A stretch of DNA of 64,000 nucleotides. Source: Methylobacterium oryzihabitans. GTDB lineage: Bacteria; Pseudomonadota; Alphaproteobacteria; Rhizobiales; Beijerinckiaceae. The position numbers and the translations under genes are program-made. Of this stretch, positions 17,243-25,178 are shown piece by piece. The notes below the pieces were generated by a model. The model had not been told where the DNA came from. It worked only from the letters and a program-made list of their open reading frames with translations, and did no database searches. Location: contig NZ_SACP01000007.1 of NCBI RefSeq assembly GCF_004004555.2, forward strand, positions 156,277-220,276. The letters are read 5' to 3'. Every line of letters begins with the position of its first letter. Position 1 is the first letter of the stretch.

Positions 17243-18004
17243 ATGTCGAAGATCGCTCTCGTCACCGGAGCCACCGCCGGCTTCGGCGACGCCATCGCCC
17301 GTCGTCTCGCCCGCGACGGCTGGCGCCTCGTGGTGACCGGCCGCCGCCGCGACCGGCTCGACGCCCTGGTGGCGGCGCTCGGCGGGAGCGAGCGCGCCCA
17401 CCCGCTGGCCTTCGACATCCGCGACGAGGCCGCGACCCGGGACGCGCTCGCCGCGCTGCCGCCGGCCTTCGCGGAGATCTCGCTGCTCGTCAACAATGCG
17501 GGGCTCGCCCTCGGCACCGGGCCGGCGCAGGATTGCGACCTCGCCCAGTGGCGGACGATGATCGACACCAACGTCGTCGGCCTCGTCACGATCACCCGGC
17601 TTCTCCTCGACCGGCTGATCGCCGGTCGCGGCCTCGTCGTGAACCTCGCCTCGATCGCGTCGAACTGGCCCTATCCGGGCGGCAACGTGTACGGCGGGAC
17701 CAAGGCCTTCGTCCGGCAGTTCTCGCTGGGGCTGCGCTGCGACCTCTCGGCGAAGGGCGTGCGGGTCACCTCCATCGAGCCCGGCCTGTCCGAGAGCGAG
17801 TTCACGCTGGTCCGCACCGGCGGAAGCCAGGCCGCCCACGATGCCCTCTACAAGGGCGCGCATCCGCTCCGGCCCGAGGACATCGCCGAGACCGTCGGCT
17901 GGGTCGCCTCGCTGCCCGGTCACGTCAACATCAACAGCGTGGAGATCATGCCGGTGACCCAGTCCTGGGCGCCCTTCGCGATCCAGCGCGACCCGGCGGC
18001 CTGA
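17243..18004 (+). CDS. Short-chain dehydrogenase, probable sulfoacetaldehyde reductase (IsfD-like)
   Basis: 253 residues, classical SDR. The cofactor motif TGATAGFGDAIA, NNAG, and the catalytic Ser and Tyr/Lys (LASIASNWPYPGGNVYGGTK) are all present. It is close in character to YdfG-like SDRs, the group that contains IsfD, which reduces sulfoacetaldehyde to isethionate with NADPH. With TauABC and Tpa beside it and no Xsc in view, IsfD activity is the best fit. ATG 17243 was chosen because it starts the Rossmann strand directly (MSKIALVTG). Confidence 0.8.
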   Translation: MSKIALVTGATAGFGDAIARRLARDGWRLVVTGRRRDRLDALVAALGGSERAHPLAFDIRDEAATRDALAALPPAFAEISLLVNNAGLALGTGPAQDCDLAQWRTMIDTNVVGLVTITRLLLDRLIAGRGLVVNLASIASNWPYPGGNVYGGTKAFVRQFSLGLRCDLSAKGVRVTSIEPGLSESEFTLVRTGGSQAAHDALYKGAHPLRPEDIAETVGWVASLPGHVNINSVEIMPVTQSWAPFAIQRDPAA

Positions 18005-18049
18005 GACGAGATCCGATCACGATCCCGGGGGCCGCCGGCCGACCCGCAC

Positions 18050-18155
18050 CTAAGCAGATTTCGCAAAGGCGGTTGCCGGTTTTGCGACAAAAATCTGCGG
18101 CAAAACAATGACCTGAGCGGACGAAGCGTTGGCTTGCCAACGCAAGGCTGCTTAG
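18050..18155. repeat. MITE-like palindromic element upstream of tpa
   Basis: Ends are the inverted repeats ctaagcag (18050-18057) and ctgcttag (18148-18155). Inside are a second palindrome (gcagatttcgcaaa at 18054-18067 against tttgcg...aaatctgc, 18081-18098) and gttggcttgccaac. It lies in the gap between the SDR and tpa, so the tpa promoter may be within or just after it. Confidence 0.45.
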
Positions 18156-18183
18156 CCCCGCCTCTTCCGGAAGGAACCGCTCC

Positions 18184-19566
18184 ATGAACCACATGCACCG
18201 CGCCAACGATCTGCGTCACGTCATCGAGGCCGACCGGGCCCATGTCTGGCACCACCTCTCGCAGCACAAGGCCTACGAGACCGCCGACCCGCGGGTGATG
18301 GTCGAGGGCAAGGGGATGCGGGTCTGGGACGCGACCGGCCGCGAATACCTCGACGCGGTCGCGGGCGGCGTCTGGACCGTCAATGTCGGCTACGGCCGCA
18401 CCCGCATCGCCGACGCGGTGCGCGACCAGCTGGTCAAGCTCAACTACTTCGCCGGCTCCGCCGGCTCGGTGCCGGCCGCCCTGTTCTCCGAGCGGCTGAT
18501 CGAGAAGATGCCCGGGATGAGCCGGGTCTACTATTCGAACTCGGGGTCGGAGGCGAACGAGAAGGTGTTCAAGATGGTGCGCCAGATCGCGCACCGGCAC
18601 CATGGCGGGCGCAAGGCGAAGATCCTCTACCGCGAGCGCGACTATCACGGCACCACGATCGGGGCGCTCGCGGCGGCCGGCCAGGACCAGCGCCGCGACC
18701 AGTACGGACCGTTCCCGGACGGCTTCGTGATGGTGCCGCACTGCCTCGAATACCGCAGCCAGTGGGGTTCGGTGGAGAATTACGGCGAGAGGGCCGCCGA
18801 CGCCATCGAGGCGGTGATCCTGCGCGAGGGGGCCGACAGCATCGGGGCGATCTGCCTCGAACCCGTCACCGCCGGCGGCGGCGTGATCACCCCGCCTCGG
18901 GGTTACTGGGAGAAGGTGCAGGACATCTGCCGCCGGCACGAGATCCTGATCCACATCGACGAAGTGGTCTGCGGCATGGGCCGCACCGGCGCCTGGTTCG
19001 GCTACCAGCATTACGGCGTGCAGCCGGATTTCGTGACGATGGCCAAGGGCGTGGCCTCGGGCTACGCGGCGATCGCCTGCACGACGACGACCGAGGCGGT
19101 GTTCTCGCTGTTCAAGGACGACGCCGCCGACCCGATGTCGTACTTTCGCGACATCTCGACCTTCGGCGGCTGCACCGCCGGCCCGGCCGCCGCGATCGAG
19201 AACATGCGGATCATCGAGGAAGAGGGCCTGCTCGAGAACACGGTGGCGATGGGCGAGCGGCTGATGGCCGGCCTCCACACCCTCTCCGAGCGCCACCCGG
19301 TCATCGGCGATGTGCGCGGCAAGGGGCTGTTCTGCGGCGCCGAGCTGGTGGCCGACCGCGCCACGAAGGAGCCGGCCGAGGAGAGGCGGGTCCAGGCTGT
19401 GGTGGCGGATTGCATGGCGCACGGCGTCATCATCGGTGCCACCAACCGCTCGCTGGCCGGGCTCAACAACACCCTGTGCCTGAGCCCGGCCCTGATCGCG
19501 ACCCCGGACGACATCGACCGGATCGTCGCGGCGATCGACGCGGCGCTCGGGCGGGTCTTCGCCTGA
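18184..19566 (+). CDS. tpa: Taurine:pyruvate aminotransferase
   Basis: 460-residue class III PLP aminotransferase of normal length. The PLP lysine lies in PDFVTMAKGVASGY, with IDEVVCGMGRTG and GSEANEKVFKM typical of the group. The N-terminus (VWHHLSQHKAYETADPRVMVEGKGM) matches taurine:pyruvate aminotransferases well. Tpa converts taurine plus pyruvate to sulfoacetaldehyde plus alanine. A ggaagga ribosome site precedes ATG 18184. It is the last taurine gene. An omega-amino-acid aminotransferase is the alternative, but context supports Tpa. Confidence 0.9.
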   Translation: MNHMHRANDLRHVIEADRAHVWHHLSQHKAYETADPRVMVEGKGMRVWDATGREYLDAVAGGVWTVNVGYGRTRIADAVRDQLVKLNYFAGSAGSVPAALFSERLIEKMPGMSRVYYSNSGSEANEKVFKMVRQIAHRHHGGRKAKILYRERDYHGTTIGALAAAGQDQRRDQYGPFPDGFVMVPHCLEYRSQWGSVENYGERAADAIEAVILREGADSIGAICLEPVTAGGGVITPPRGYWEKVQDICRRHEILIHIDEVVCGMGRTGAWFGYQHYGVQPDFVTMAKGVASGYAAIACTTTTEAVFSLFKDDAADPMSYFRDISTFGGCTAGPAAAIENMRIIEEEGLLENTVAMGERLMAGLHTLSERHPVIGDVRGKGLFCGAELVADRATKEPAEERRVQAVVADCMAHGVIIGATNRSLAGLNNTLCLSPALIATPDDIDRIVAAIDAALGRVFA

Positions 19567-19640
19567 AGCGCCGCGGGCCCGATCCGCGGGGTCTTGCCGG
19601 CGGTCTTCCAGAACGACCGTCGGCCCCGTGGGATTGCTCT

Positions 19641-19748
19641 TATACGGTTTTCGGACGATTCGTTCCGTAAAACCGTATCACCAGCCCGCGCGGCGCCTGA
19701 GCGAAGCCGATTTCCGCATTGCGAAGCAATCAATCGGAAATCGTATGA
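19641..19748 (+). repeat. Dispersed two-hairpin repeat, copy C
   Basis: Hairpin 1 (tacggttttcgg ... ccgtaaaaccgta), linker cagcccgcgcggcgcctgag, hairpin 2 (cgatttccg ... cggaaatcg) with an inner attgc/gcaat stem, ending cgtatga. Near-canonical copy between tpa and the second integrase relic. Confidence 0.8.
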
Positions 19749-19806
19749 ATTGATGTTTCTTGCCGCTTGATCCACGCAAAACGATCAAGCATCACGGAAA
19801 CGGGGC

Positions 19807-20544
19807 AATCCCGGTTACACCGCTGGCGGGAGCTTGTATGGCTACCGTCGGCGCGTCAGACACTCTCACCAGTTTGCTCTCAGGGTCGTCGAGTGGCTCA
19901 CCGCGTGCCGCGGCGCCCAGCTTGAGGCTCGCTCGCTGCATGACAGCGGCAAACGGCCCGCATGCGCTTGCCGCGATCACCCTCATCGACAACGAGGCCA
20001 CGTCGCTTGAGCAGTGTGTCGGCCTGCTCGGCGCACCACTCCTCCATCTCCGACTGGCCTGCGCGCGGGGCTGGTCGCCTCCTGGATGAGGGCAGCGCCC
20101 AGGTTCGGCCGCAGCGACCAACCGGAAGGGCGCCTCGGCCACAGCGTCGCCGAGATCGACACGCCAGAACCCCTGCCGGCTGGGCTCGTCGCGATACTGG
20201 CTGATCCACCATGCGTGGAACGGCGCTGCCATGTCGTGGGCTTGGCGCTCGCTCAACGTCGTCGAGCCGCTTCCGAGGTTCGCCCAACGCTCCTCGAGTT
20301 CGGCGAGGGCGACGGCATGCCGGCGCTTGGGATCCTCAGGTTGCTTGGTGCCGAGGCTGATCTTCTCTTCGCGCTTGCCGCTCAGGGCGCGCAGATCGTC
20401 GGGCACACCCCTGCGCAGGTCGTAGGTGCCGGTCCTGGGATGCTCCAGGGACGCGTCGTCATCAGCGCCATTTGTACCACCCGTTTGCACCACCGGGCAG
20501 TCCCAAGATGCTGATTTCGCTGATCGCTTCGGAGGCTCAACCAC
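19807..20544 (-). pseudogene. Decayed tyrosine-integrase N-terminal fragment, copy 2
   Basis: The frame beginning at 20544 encodes GTYDLRRGVPDDLRALSGKR, SLGTKQPEDPKRRHA and ELEERWANL, then AAPFHAWWISQYRDEPS. This is the DUF6538 plus core-binding start of a phage integrase. It then frameshifts (LLKRRGLVVDEGDRG lies in another frame) and no catalytic domain follows. It ends 11 bases from attL of the tRNA-Leu element. Before that element inserted, this integrase lay right beside the tRNA-Leu 3' end, so it is probably left from an earlier integration at the same tRNA. Confidence 0.65.
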
Positions 20545-20557
20545 TTAGCGAGTGGTT
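20539..20557. terminator. Probable original tRNA-Leu terminator hairpin, now separated
   Basis: aaccact (20539-20545) pairs with agtggtt (20551-20557). On the minus strand it would directly follow the CCA end of tRNA-Leu if the 20-kb element were absent. No T-run is seen, so terminator function is inferred. Confidence 0.4.
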
Positions 20558-20573
20558 GGTGCCCAGGAGAGGA
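20555..20573. other. attL core
   Basis: 19-bp copy of the tRNA-Leu 3' end including the CCA complement. It is identical to 40454-40472, and the sequences diverge immediately on both sides. Confidence 0.85.
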
Positions 20574-20635
20574 TTGCGCCTTGCTGCCGCTAAGTGGCTG
20601 AAAACAAAGGGGATGAGGTGGACGCCCCTGCCCCT

Positions 20636-20659
20636 TTGTTGCACGGTCTGTAGCACGGC
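20636..20659 (+). other. Left pair of integrase arm-type sites
   Basis: Two adjacent 12-mers, ttgttgcacggt (20636-20647) and ctgtagcacggc (20648-20659), in direct orientation. They match the pair at the right end (ctgtagcacgcc, ttgtagcacggt) and start 62 bases inside the attL core, about the same distance as on the right. Confidence 0.6.
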
Positions 20660-20732
20660 TTGGCGCGGGCGTTCTAGTGCCCGAGTCTGGCGGCACCCCG
20701 AAGCCGGGACCAGCTTACTGCCGGCTGATGCA

Positions 20733-21353
20733 TCAGCTACTTGCTTGGGCTTCGGCAAGTCCCCGCGCGATTTGGGCCTTGAGAACGAAGAGAAACTGGC
20801 CCAAAGCTTCAGCGAAATTCACCGACCGCTTCGCCTCTTCAGGTGAGACATGAGGGTTCTCCGCATCTACATGGCGAGGCCGGTTAGACCCAAGACGTAC
20901 CGAATGCGCCCACTCGCCCATATCTTCTGTCAGAACGTGGTCTTTGACCGCCTGCTCAATGCGTTTGTAGACCGAACCTTCCGTGTAGTTTAATTCCTTC
21001 AGCATCGCATCAACCGCGCTACCAGCCATCACTGCGGCAGCATCAGGCGCATATATTGTCTCGTAAGCCTGCTGGAGAAATTTTCGCGCTATGGGCGGGA
21101 TATCAGCGTGAGCGTATCGTGCATCTGGGTAGATAGATACAATCACCGGGTCTTGCCCGTATTCAGGATAACATCGCGCAGTAACTACTGATCCACAACT
21201 AGAACAGGAAAACGCCGCCCAAATATCCTGATTCTGTCCATCAGATCTATTTGTGAAAGACGGCTGCCAAAATCTATTTAGTAGAGGATTTGCAATTTGG
21301 CAGTGAGGGCATCGCGGCAATTGCAGGCTGCCTGCGAGTGTGTGTTGCGTCAT
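20733..21353 (-). CDS. DUF4145-like protein with N-terminal zinc ribbon
   Basis: 206 residues. Two CxxC pairs (CPHC at about 15-18 and CSSCG at about 50-53) form a zinc ribbon. The later helical region (DAAAVMAGSAVDAMLKEL, then YKRIEQAVKDHVLTEDMGEWAHSVR) fits the DUF4145 domain. DUF4145 often accompanies restriction and other defence genes, but its biochemical role is not established. Base composition is lower in GC than the flanks, suggesting recent acquisition. It sits alone as cargo next to attL, transcribed outward. Confidence 0.65.
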   Translation of the reverse strand: MTQHTLAGSLQLPRCPHCQIANPLLNRFWQPSFTNRSDGQNQDIWAAFSCSSCGSVVTARCYPEYGQDPVIVSIYPDARYAHADIPPIARKFLQQAYETIYAPDAAAVMAGSAVDAMLKELNYTEGSVYKRIEQAVKDHVLTEDMGEWAHSVRLGSNRPRHVDAENPHVSPEEAKRSVNFAEALGQFLFVLKAQIARGLAEAQASS

Positions 21354-21544
21354 TCTAAAACCTCCTGCACGCCTGCAATCAGTTTGTCGGATGTTTAGGG
21401 GTCACACAATCCTGAGGCCACCCTCGCGCCAGCGGATCAGGATTTCCCCCCGTACCCCCGCCCCCGGGGATGGTCAGGTGAGCATTGAGCCGGCCTCCGG
21501 TCCCCCTCGCCAGGGCAGCCTCCCGGCCCGGCATCAGGCTGCCT

Positions 21545-21697
21545 TCACGCCCCCGCCTCCCGGGCCAGCAGCACGTCAACCATCCGCTCCCACTCGGCCT
21601 CGATGAGCGCCGCCACCCGGGCCTGCCGTTCGATCCTCGCCACCTCGGCCGGCTCGATGTCACCGCCGCGGTCGGCTTGCTGCTGCTGATGGTCCAT
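21545..21697 (-). CDS. Small hypothetical protein
   Basis: 50 residues from an ATG preceded by gggag. The sequence is charged and helical (IEPAEVARIERQARVAALIE, then ending LLAREAGA), as in a short coiled coil. No family recognised. It is divergent from the serine recombinase. Possibly a small regulator, but it may be a chance frame. Confidence 0.35.
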   Translation of the reverse strand: MDHQQQQADRGGDIEPAEVARIERQARVAALIEAEWERMVDVLLAREAGA

Positions 21698-21972
21698 CCC
21701 TTCGGCTCCCGCTTGATGCCTGTCCTCCCGACCGCTTGATGATGGCCAAGGCGTCTTGAGAACACAACGGGAACAGAACGGGTGAGTGGCGGGATGGTTG
21801 CCGAGGCGTGCCGGTAGGCTGGGAGGTGGCGCGGTGCGGGCCTCCCGGGATCGGCAGCCCACCAGCCCGACCATCGGTATCCGTGTCATCATTCATCATC
21901 GAGCGTTGATGGGTATTGACACGGGAGATGGCGGGACTCAGCTTATGGCGATCACCGCCGAGGGCCGCCCAC

Positions 21973-22656
21973 GTGACCACCTATGTCGCCTACTGCCGCG
22001 TGAGCACCGACAAGCAAGGCCGCTCCGGGCTCGGCCTCGAAGCCCAGCAAGCCGCCATCCAGGCCCACCTCAGGCCAACCGACGTGCTGCTCCAGCCGCC
22101 CTACGTCGAGGTTGAGAGCGGGAGGCGCACCGACCGGCCGCAGCTTCAAGCCGCCATCGAGCGGTGCAGGAAGACCGGCGCCACGCTCCTCATCGCGAAG
22201 TTAGACCGCCTGGCCCGCAACGTGGCCTTCGTGTCGAGCTTGAAGGATAGCGGGGTAGAGTTCCGAGCGTGCGACTTCCCAGACGCCAACCGGCTCATGG
22301 TCCACATCCTGGTGGCCTTCGCAGAGCACGAGGCGGAGCTAATCTCGCAGCGGACCAAGGCGGCCCTGGCGATGGCCAAGGCGCGGGGGAAGAAGCTCGG
22401 GGGCGACCGGGGCTATCGGCCTGAAGCAGCGCCCACGGCCGACGATGTGGCGAAGGCGACGGCGGTGCGGCAGCGGAAGGCGGACCATAAAGCCTTCGCC
22501 GTGCTGCCCGTGCTGGAGCGGCTGCAAGGGGATGGCGTGGTGGGCCTGAGCGAGTTGGCCCGGCGCCTCAACGAGATGGGCCAGCCGACGCCGCGGGGGA
22601 ATGGGTCTTGGACGGCGACGGCGGTGAAGCGGGCCCTGGCGCGGGTGGCGGTGTGA
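21973..22656 (+). CDS. Serine recombinase (resolvase/invertase family)
   Basis: 227 residues from GTG 21973. Longer in-frame starts upstream add residues not seen in the family. The catalytic serine motif TYVAYCRVSTDKQGRSGLGL is at the N-terminus, with AKLDRLARN and the helix-E region SQRTKAALAMAKARGKKLGG. The C-terminal part is a short recombinase-type DNA-binding region (LSELARRLNEMGQPTPRGNG). It is too small for a large serine integrase, so it more likely resolves, inverts or mobilises something inside the island than excises it. Confidence 0.85.
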   Translation: MTTYVAYCRVSTDKQGRSGLGLEAQQAAIQAHLRPTDVLLQPPYVEVESGRRTDRPQLQAAIERCRKTGATLLIAKLDRLARNVAFVSSLKDSGVEFRACDFPDANRLMVHILVAFAEHEAELISQRTKAALAMAKARGKKLGGDRGYRPEAAPTADDVAKATAVRQRKADHKAFAVLPVLERLQGDGVVGLSELARRLNEMGQPTPRGNGSWTATAVKRALARVAV

Positions 22657-22804
22657 GCCGCTCCTCAACCAGCTCGAAGCCCTTGGGCAGCCACGATGGC
22701 CTAGCAGGGTAGCGGCTCAGCAAGGCCCATGACTCGGCAGATACTCGGTGGCTCCTGGCGATGAGTTCGGCGGTGAATGCGTCTGCGTCTGTAGCCTTGA
22801 ACAT
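22568..22804 (-). CDS. Hypothetical protein downstream of the RHH gene
   Basis: 78 residues from ATG 22804. The globular part reads TDADAFTAELIARSHRVSAE, WALLSRYPARPSWLPKGFEL, then a Pro/Ser-rich tail. It starts 43 bases after the ribbon-helix-helix gene in the same direction and overlaps the 3' end of the convergent recombinase by about 90 bases. A longer upstream start would overlap the RHH gene. No family recognised. The pair could be a regulator/effector unit. Confidence 0.4.
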   Translation of the reverse strand: MFKATDADAFTAELIARSHRVSAESWALLSRYPARPSWLPKGFELVEERLTPPPAPGPASPPSPSKTHSPAASAGPSR

Positions 22805-22847
22805 CGCCCACCATCGCGCGAATACCGGGCGGACGCTACAGCATAGG

Positions 22848-23102
22848 CTAACGCGAAGGGCCGGAGGCGTCGGGATTGCCGCCTGAACTTCGGGCGTCTG
22901 GTGAGGGGCCTTGGGCTGCGGCCTCGCGCCGCTCCAGCTCCGCCTCAACGGCGGCCCTCACAAAATCCGTCCGGTCCTCATCTTCTCGCACGACAGCCGC
23001 AATCCGCGCGAAGGTCCCCTCTGGGAACCGCGCCGACATGTCTTCAGCCCATCGCCTCTTTCTGCCCACCTGCCGGCGGCTAGGCGATTCGCAGTGCAGC
23101 AT
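22848..23102 (-). CDS. Ribbon-helix-helix-like DNA-binding protein
   Basis: 84 residues. The start at 23102 was chosen because ggggag lies four bases before it. An upstream ATG at 23141 would overlap the operator-like repeats. The region SARFPEGTFARIAAVVREDE followed by DRTDFVRAAVEAELERRE has the strand-helix-helix pattern of CopG/Arc-type proteins. Upstream are three TCATATGA-type palindromes, fitting autorepression. It resembles an antitoxin, but its downstream partner is not a recognised toxin. Confidence 0.55.
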   Translation of the reverse strand: MLHCESPSRRQVGRKRRWAEDMSARFPEGTFARIAAVVREDEDRTDFVRAAVEAELERREAAAQGPSPDARSSGGNPDASGPSR

Positions 23103-23118
23103 CAAGCTCCCCTTTTTC

Positions 23119-23172
23119 TCATATGAGGTATTGACGGTCATTAATCATATGACTTATCGATAGCTCATATCA
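23119..23172. promoter_or_regulatory. Operator-like repeats upstream of the RHH gene
   Basis: tcatatga occurs exactly at 23119-23126 and 23145-23152, and as tcatatca at 23165-23172. The stretch is strongly AT-rich within GC-rich DNA and precedes the RHH gene on the minus strand. It also lies upstream of the plus-strand gene at 23305, so it may serve both. Confidence 0.5.
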
Positions 23173-23304
23173 GATATCGCGGGCGGCCGGCAGGGCAATC
23201 CGCGGCTGATGTAGGTCACCACCCCCGAAAACTGGCAGAGAGGCCGGGCGGCATCCTCGTGGATCCGCATCGGCGGAGCTTTGCCCGAGCTGCGAGCCAC
23301 CCCG

Positions 23305-24123
23305 ATGACCGTCCACCAGCGCCCCTTCGCGCCGGCCGATGCCGTGCGCCTCGACCTCAGCCGCCCGGCCGTGCCCCCGTCAGCCGTGAAGCTCACCGCC
23401 GCGGACGATCCGTCCCGCCTCGGAGCCCACCTGGACGGCGCCTCCCCCGAGGTGCGCCAAGCCGCCGTCGAGCGGTCGCGCCGCGTCCCCGAGCCCGGCG
23501 AGGTGCGGGAAGCCTGGCACACCCTGCCGGCCACCATCCGGGATCGCATCGGGGAGGAGGCGCTGCTGCACGCCTTCTTCGTGATCGCGGCTGACACGGA
23601 GGGCCGGGAGTTGGTCCTGGACGCGGCGGATCGGTGCGAGGACGTTGCCTCGGCAGCACTCACCCAATCCATGGTGCTCGCAGAGGAAGCCCTGCCGGAC
23701 CTGTTCGGGACCGCCGAGGCCGAGGCGCCATGGGCCCGCGGCGGTGGCGCCGGGTTGGTCGCGGTGCAGCCCACGGCTCCCGAGGTGGTCTTGGGCCCTG
23801 ACGGTCTCCCCGGGCTCGATGCCATCGCCACCGCCTGGGACCGCCTCACACCGGCTGCCCAGCGCGAGATAGGCGTCCAAGCCGCCGCCCTGGCCTTCTA
23901 CGGCTGGGTTGCCGGTGATGACGACCACGCTCCCGCCGACAGGTGGTTCACGGAAGAAGCCGTCTCCCGGGGCGTCCGCGGGGAGGATCGGGCTCGTCCC
24001 CGCCTGGACGAAGCCGCGGAGCGGTTGCTGCCCGAGCTGTTCGGCGCCTCGGGGGAAAAGCCTGCCTGGGCTGAGACCACCACTACCGCCCCCGCTACCG
24101 TCACCACCGGCCCGGAGGTCTGA
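23305..24123 (+). CDS. Hypothetical protein with two internal repeats
   Basis: 272 residues from ATG 23305, preferred over an upstream TTG because the next gene begins with the same MTVHQ. About residues 70-145 and 180-255 are two versions of one module: AW-x2-LP/TP-x3-R-x2-IG...A...AF, an Asp/Ala-rich middle, and an end like EEALPDLFG or ERLLPELFG. No known family. Soluble, acidic and Ala-rich. Four bases separate it from the next gene, so the two form an operon. Function unknown. Confidence 0.6.
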   Translation: MTVHQRPFAPADAVRLDLSRPAVPPSAVKLTAADDPSRLGAHLDGASPEVRQAAVERSRRVPEPGEVREAWHTLPATIRDRIGEEALLHAFFVIAADTEGRELVLDAADRCEDVASAALTQSMVLAEEALPDLFGTAEAEAPWARGGGAGLVAVQPTAPEVVLGPDGLPGLDAIATAWDRLTPAAQREIGVQAAALAFYGWVAGDDDHAPADRWFTEEAVSRGVRGEDRARPRLDEAAERLLPELFGASGEKPAWAETTTTAPATVTTGPEV

Positions 24124-24127
24124 CCCG

Positions 24128-25132
24128 ATGACCGTCCATCAGACCCCGGCAGCCTTCACCCTGCCGCCCCTCTCGCCGCTTCAGGCCGCGATCCGACAGC
24201 ATCGGGTCGCCCTCGCGCGGCTCGATGCCGCCCAAGACCTCGACGCGGAGGAGGAGCCCGAGGCGGGGCGGCTGGCGCGGGAGGCGGAGGTGCGGGCCTG
24301 GGCTGCCCTCATGGCGGCCCCCTGCCTCAGCCGTGCGGATGCCGCCAGCCTGGTGGCCCACGTCACGCCGAGCATCGAGGCGGACCCGTGCCCCGACCTT
24401 TGCTCCAAGCTCGTGGACGCCCTGGCGGCGGTCCTGAAGGCGGACCGGGAATCGGTAGCGGGGGAGGAGGGGGAGCCCTCGCCGATCACCCTCGCCATAC
24501 GGGCCCATGAAGCCGCCAGGAGGGCGCAGGAGGCCGCCTCCCGGCTGCTGGAGTCCATCGCCCCGGCCGGGCTCGATGCCAGCTCACGGGCCGTCTGCGA
24601 GGCAGAGGAGGAGACATCGAGCCTCCTTCAGCAGACGCCGTGCGGCTCCCTCGCCGATGCCACCGCGCTGCTGGCCTACCTCCGGTCCGTCCTCGCCGAC
24701 GCTCCCGACCTCAGTACCTTCGATAGGGCGGTCTTCATGGTCCGGGTGGCCGACCTCGGGCTGTTCGTCGGGGATCAGGAGGGGGAGGACGCGGGGGAGA
24801 CCTCGGGCGGCCTTACGGATGCCATCGCGGCCCACCGCCGGGCCTGGGAGGTCTTCGCCGCGATGGGTGGGCCGGAGGGCGGGGAGGCGCACGATGCCGG
24901 CTCGCGGCTGCTGGAGATGCCTTGCGGCTGCCGGACGGGGGCGGAGGCGATGCGGGCGCACCTTCGCTGGTTCCTCCCGGAGCTGGAGGCGGCCGGGGAG
25001 GAGTGCCGGGACGGTGCCGCCGGGTATGAGCCCGAGCTGAAGGCCCGCCTGCGGGAGCTGGAGCTGTTCCTCGCGGGCCCTGTGGATGCCGGGGAGGAGG
25101 TCGGCCGGGTGGTGAACTCGGGGCGGGGTTGA
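24128..25132 (+). CDS. Hypothetical protein with three internal repeats
   Basis: 334 residues from ATG 24128. Three tandem modules of about 95-110 residues each read: AI-x-xH/AH-R-x-A..., then an APC/TPC/MPC turn followed by ADA-x2-L-x-AHV or AYLRSVL or AHLRWFL, then a Leu-rich end (ADLGLFVGD, LRELELFLAG). Predicted all-helical and acidic. It shares the MTVHQ start with the gene before it. No homologous family recognised from sequence. Confidence 0.6.
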   Translation: MTVHQTPAAFTLPPLSPLQAAIRQHRVALARLDAAQDLDAEEEPEAGRLAREAEVRAWAALMAAPCLSRADAASLVAHVTPSIEADPCPDLCSKLVDALAAVLKADRESVAGEEGEPSPITLAIRAHEAARRAQEAASRLLESIAPAGLDASSRAVCEAEEETSSLLQQTPCGSLADATALLAYLRSVLADAPDLSTFDRAVFMVRVADLGLFVGDQEGEDAGETSGGLTDAIAAHRRAWEVFAAMGGPEGGEAHDAGSRLLEMPCGCRTGAEAMRAHLRWFLPELEAAGEECRDGAAGYEPELKARLRELELFLAGPVDAGEEVGRVVNSGRG

Positions 25133-25178
25133 GGTCTACTCTCGGGCGGCGTGAAGACGACACGAGGGAGAGGCCCCG

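Noticed and set aside
20541..20597. Inverted repeat ccacttagcg/cgctaagtgg around attL as an integrase core-site inversion
   Set aside because: No equivalent occurs at attR, and the left arm is better explained as part of the host tRNA hairpin.
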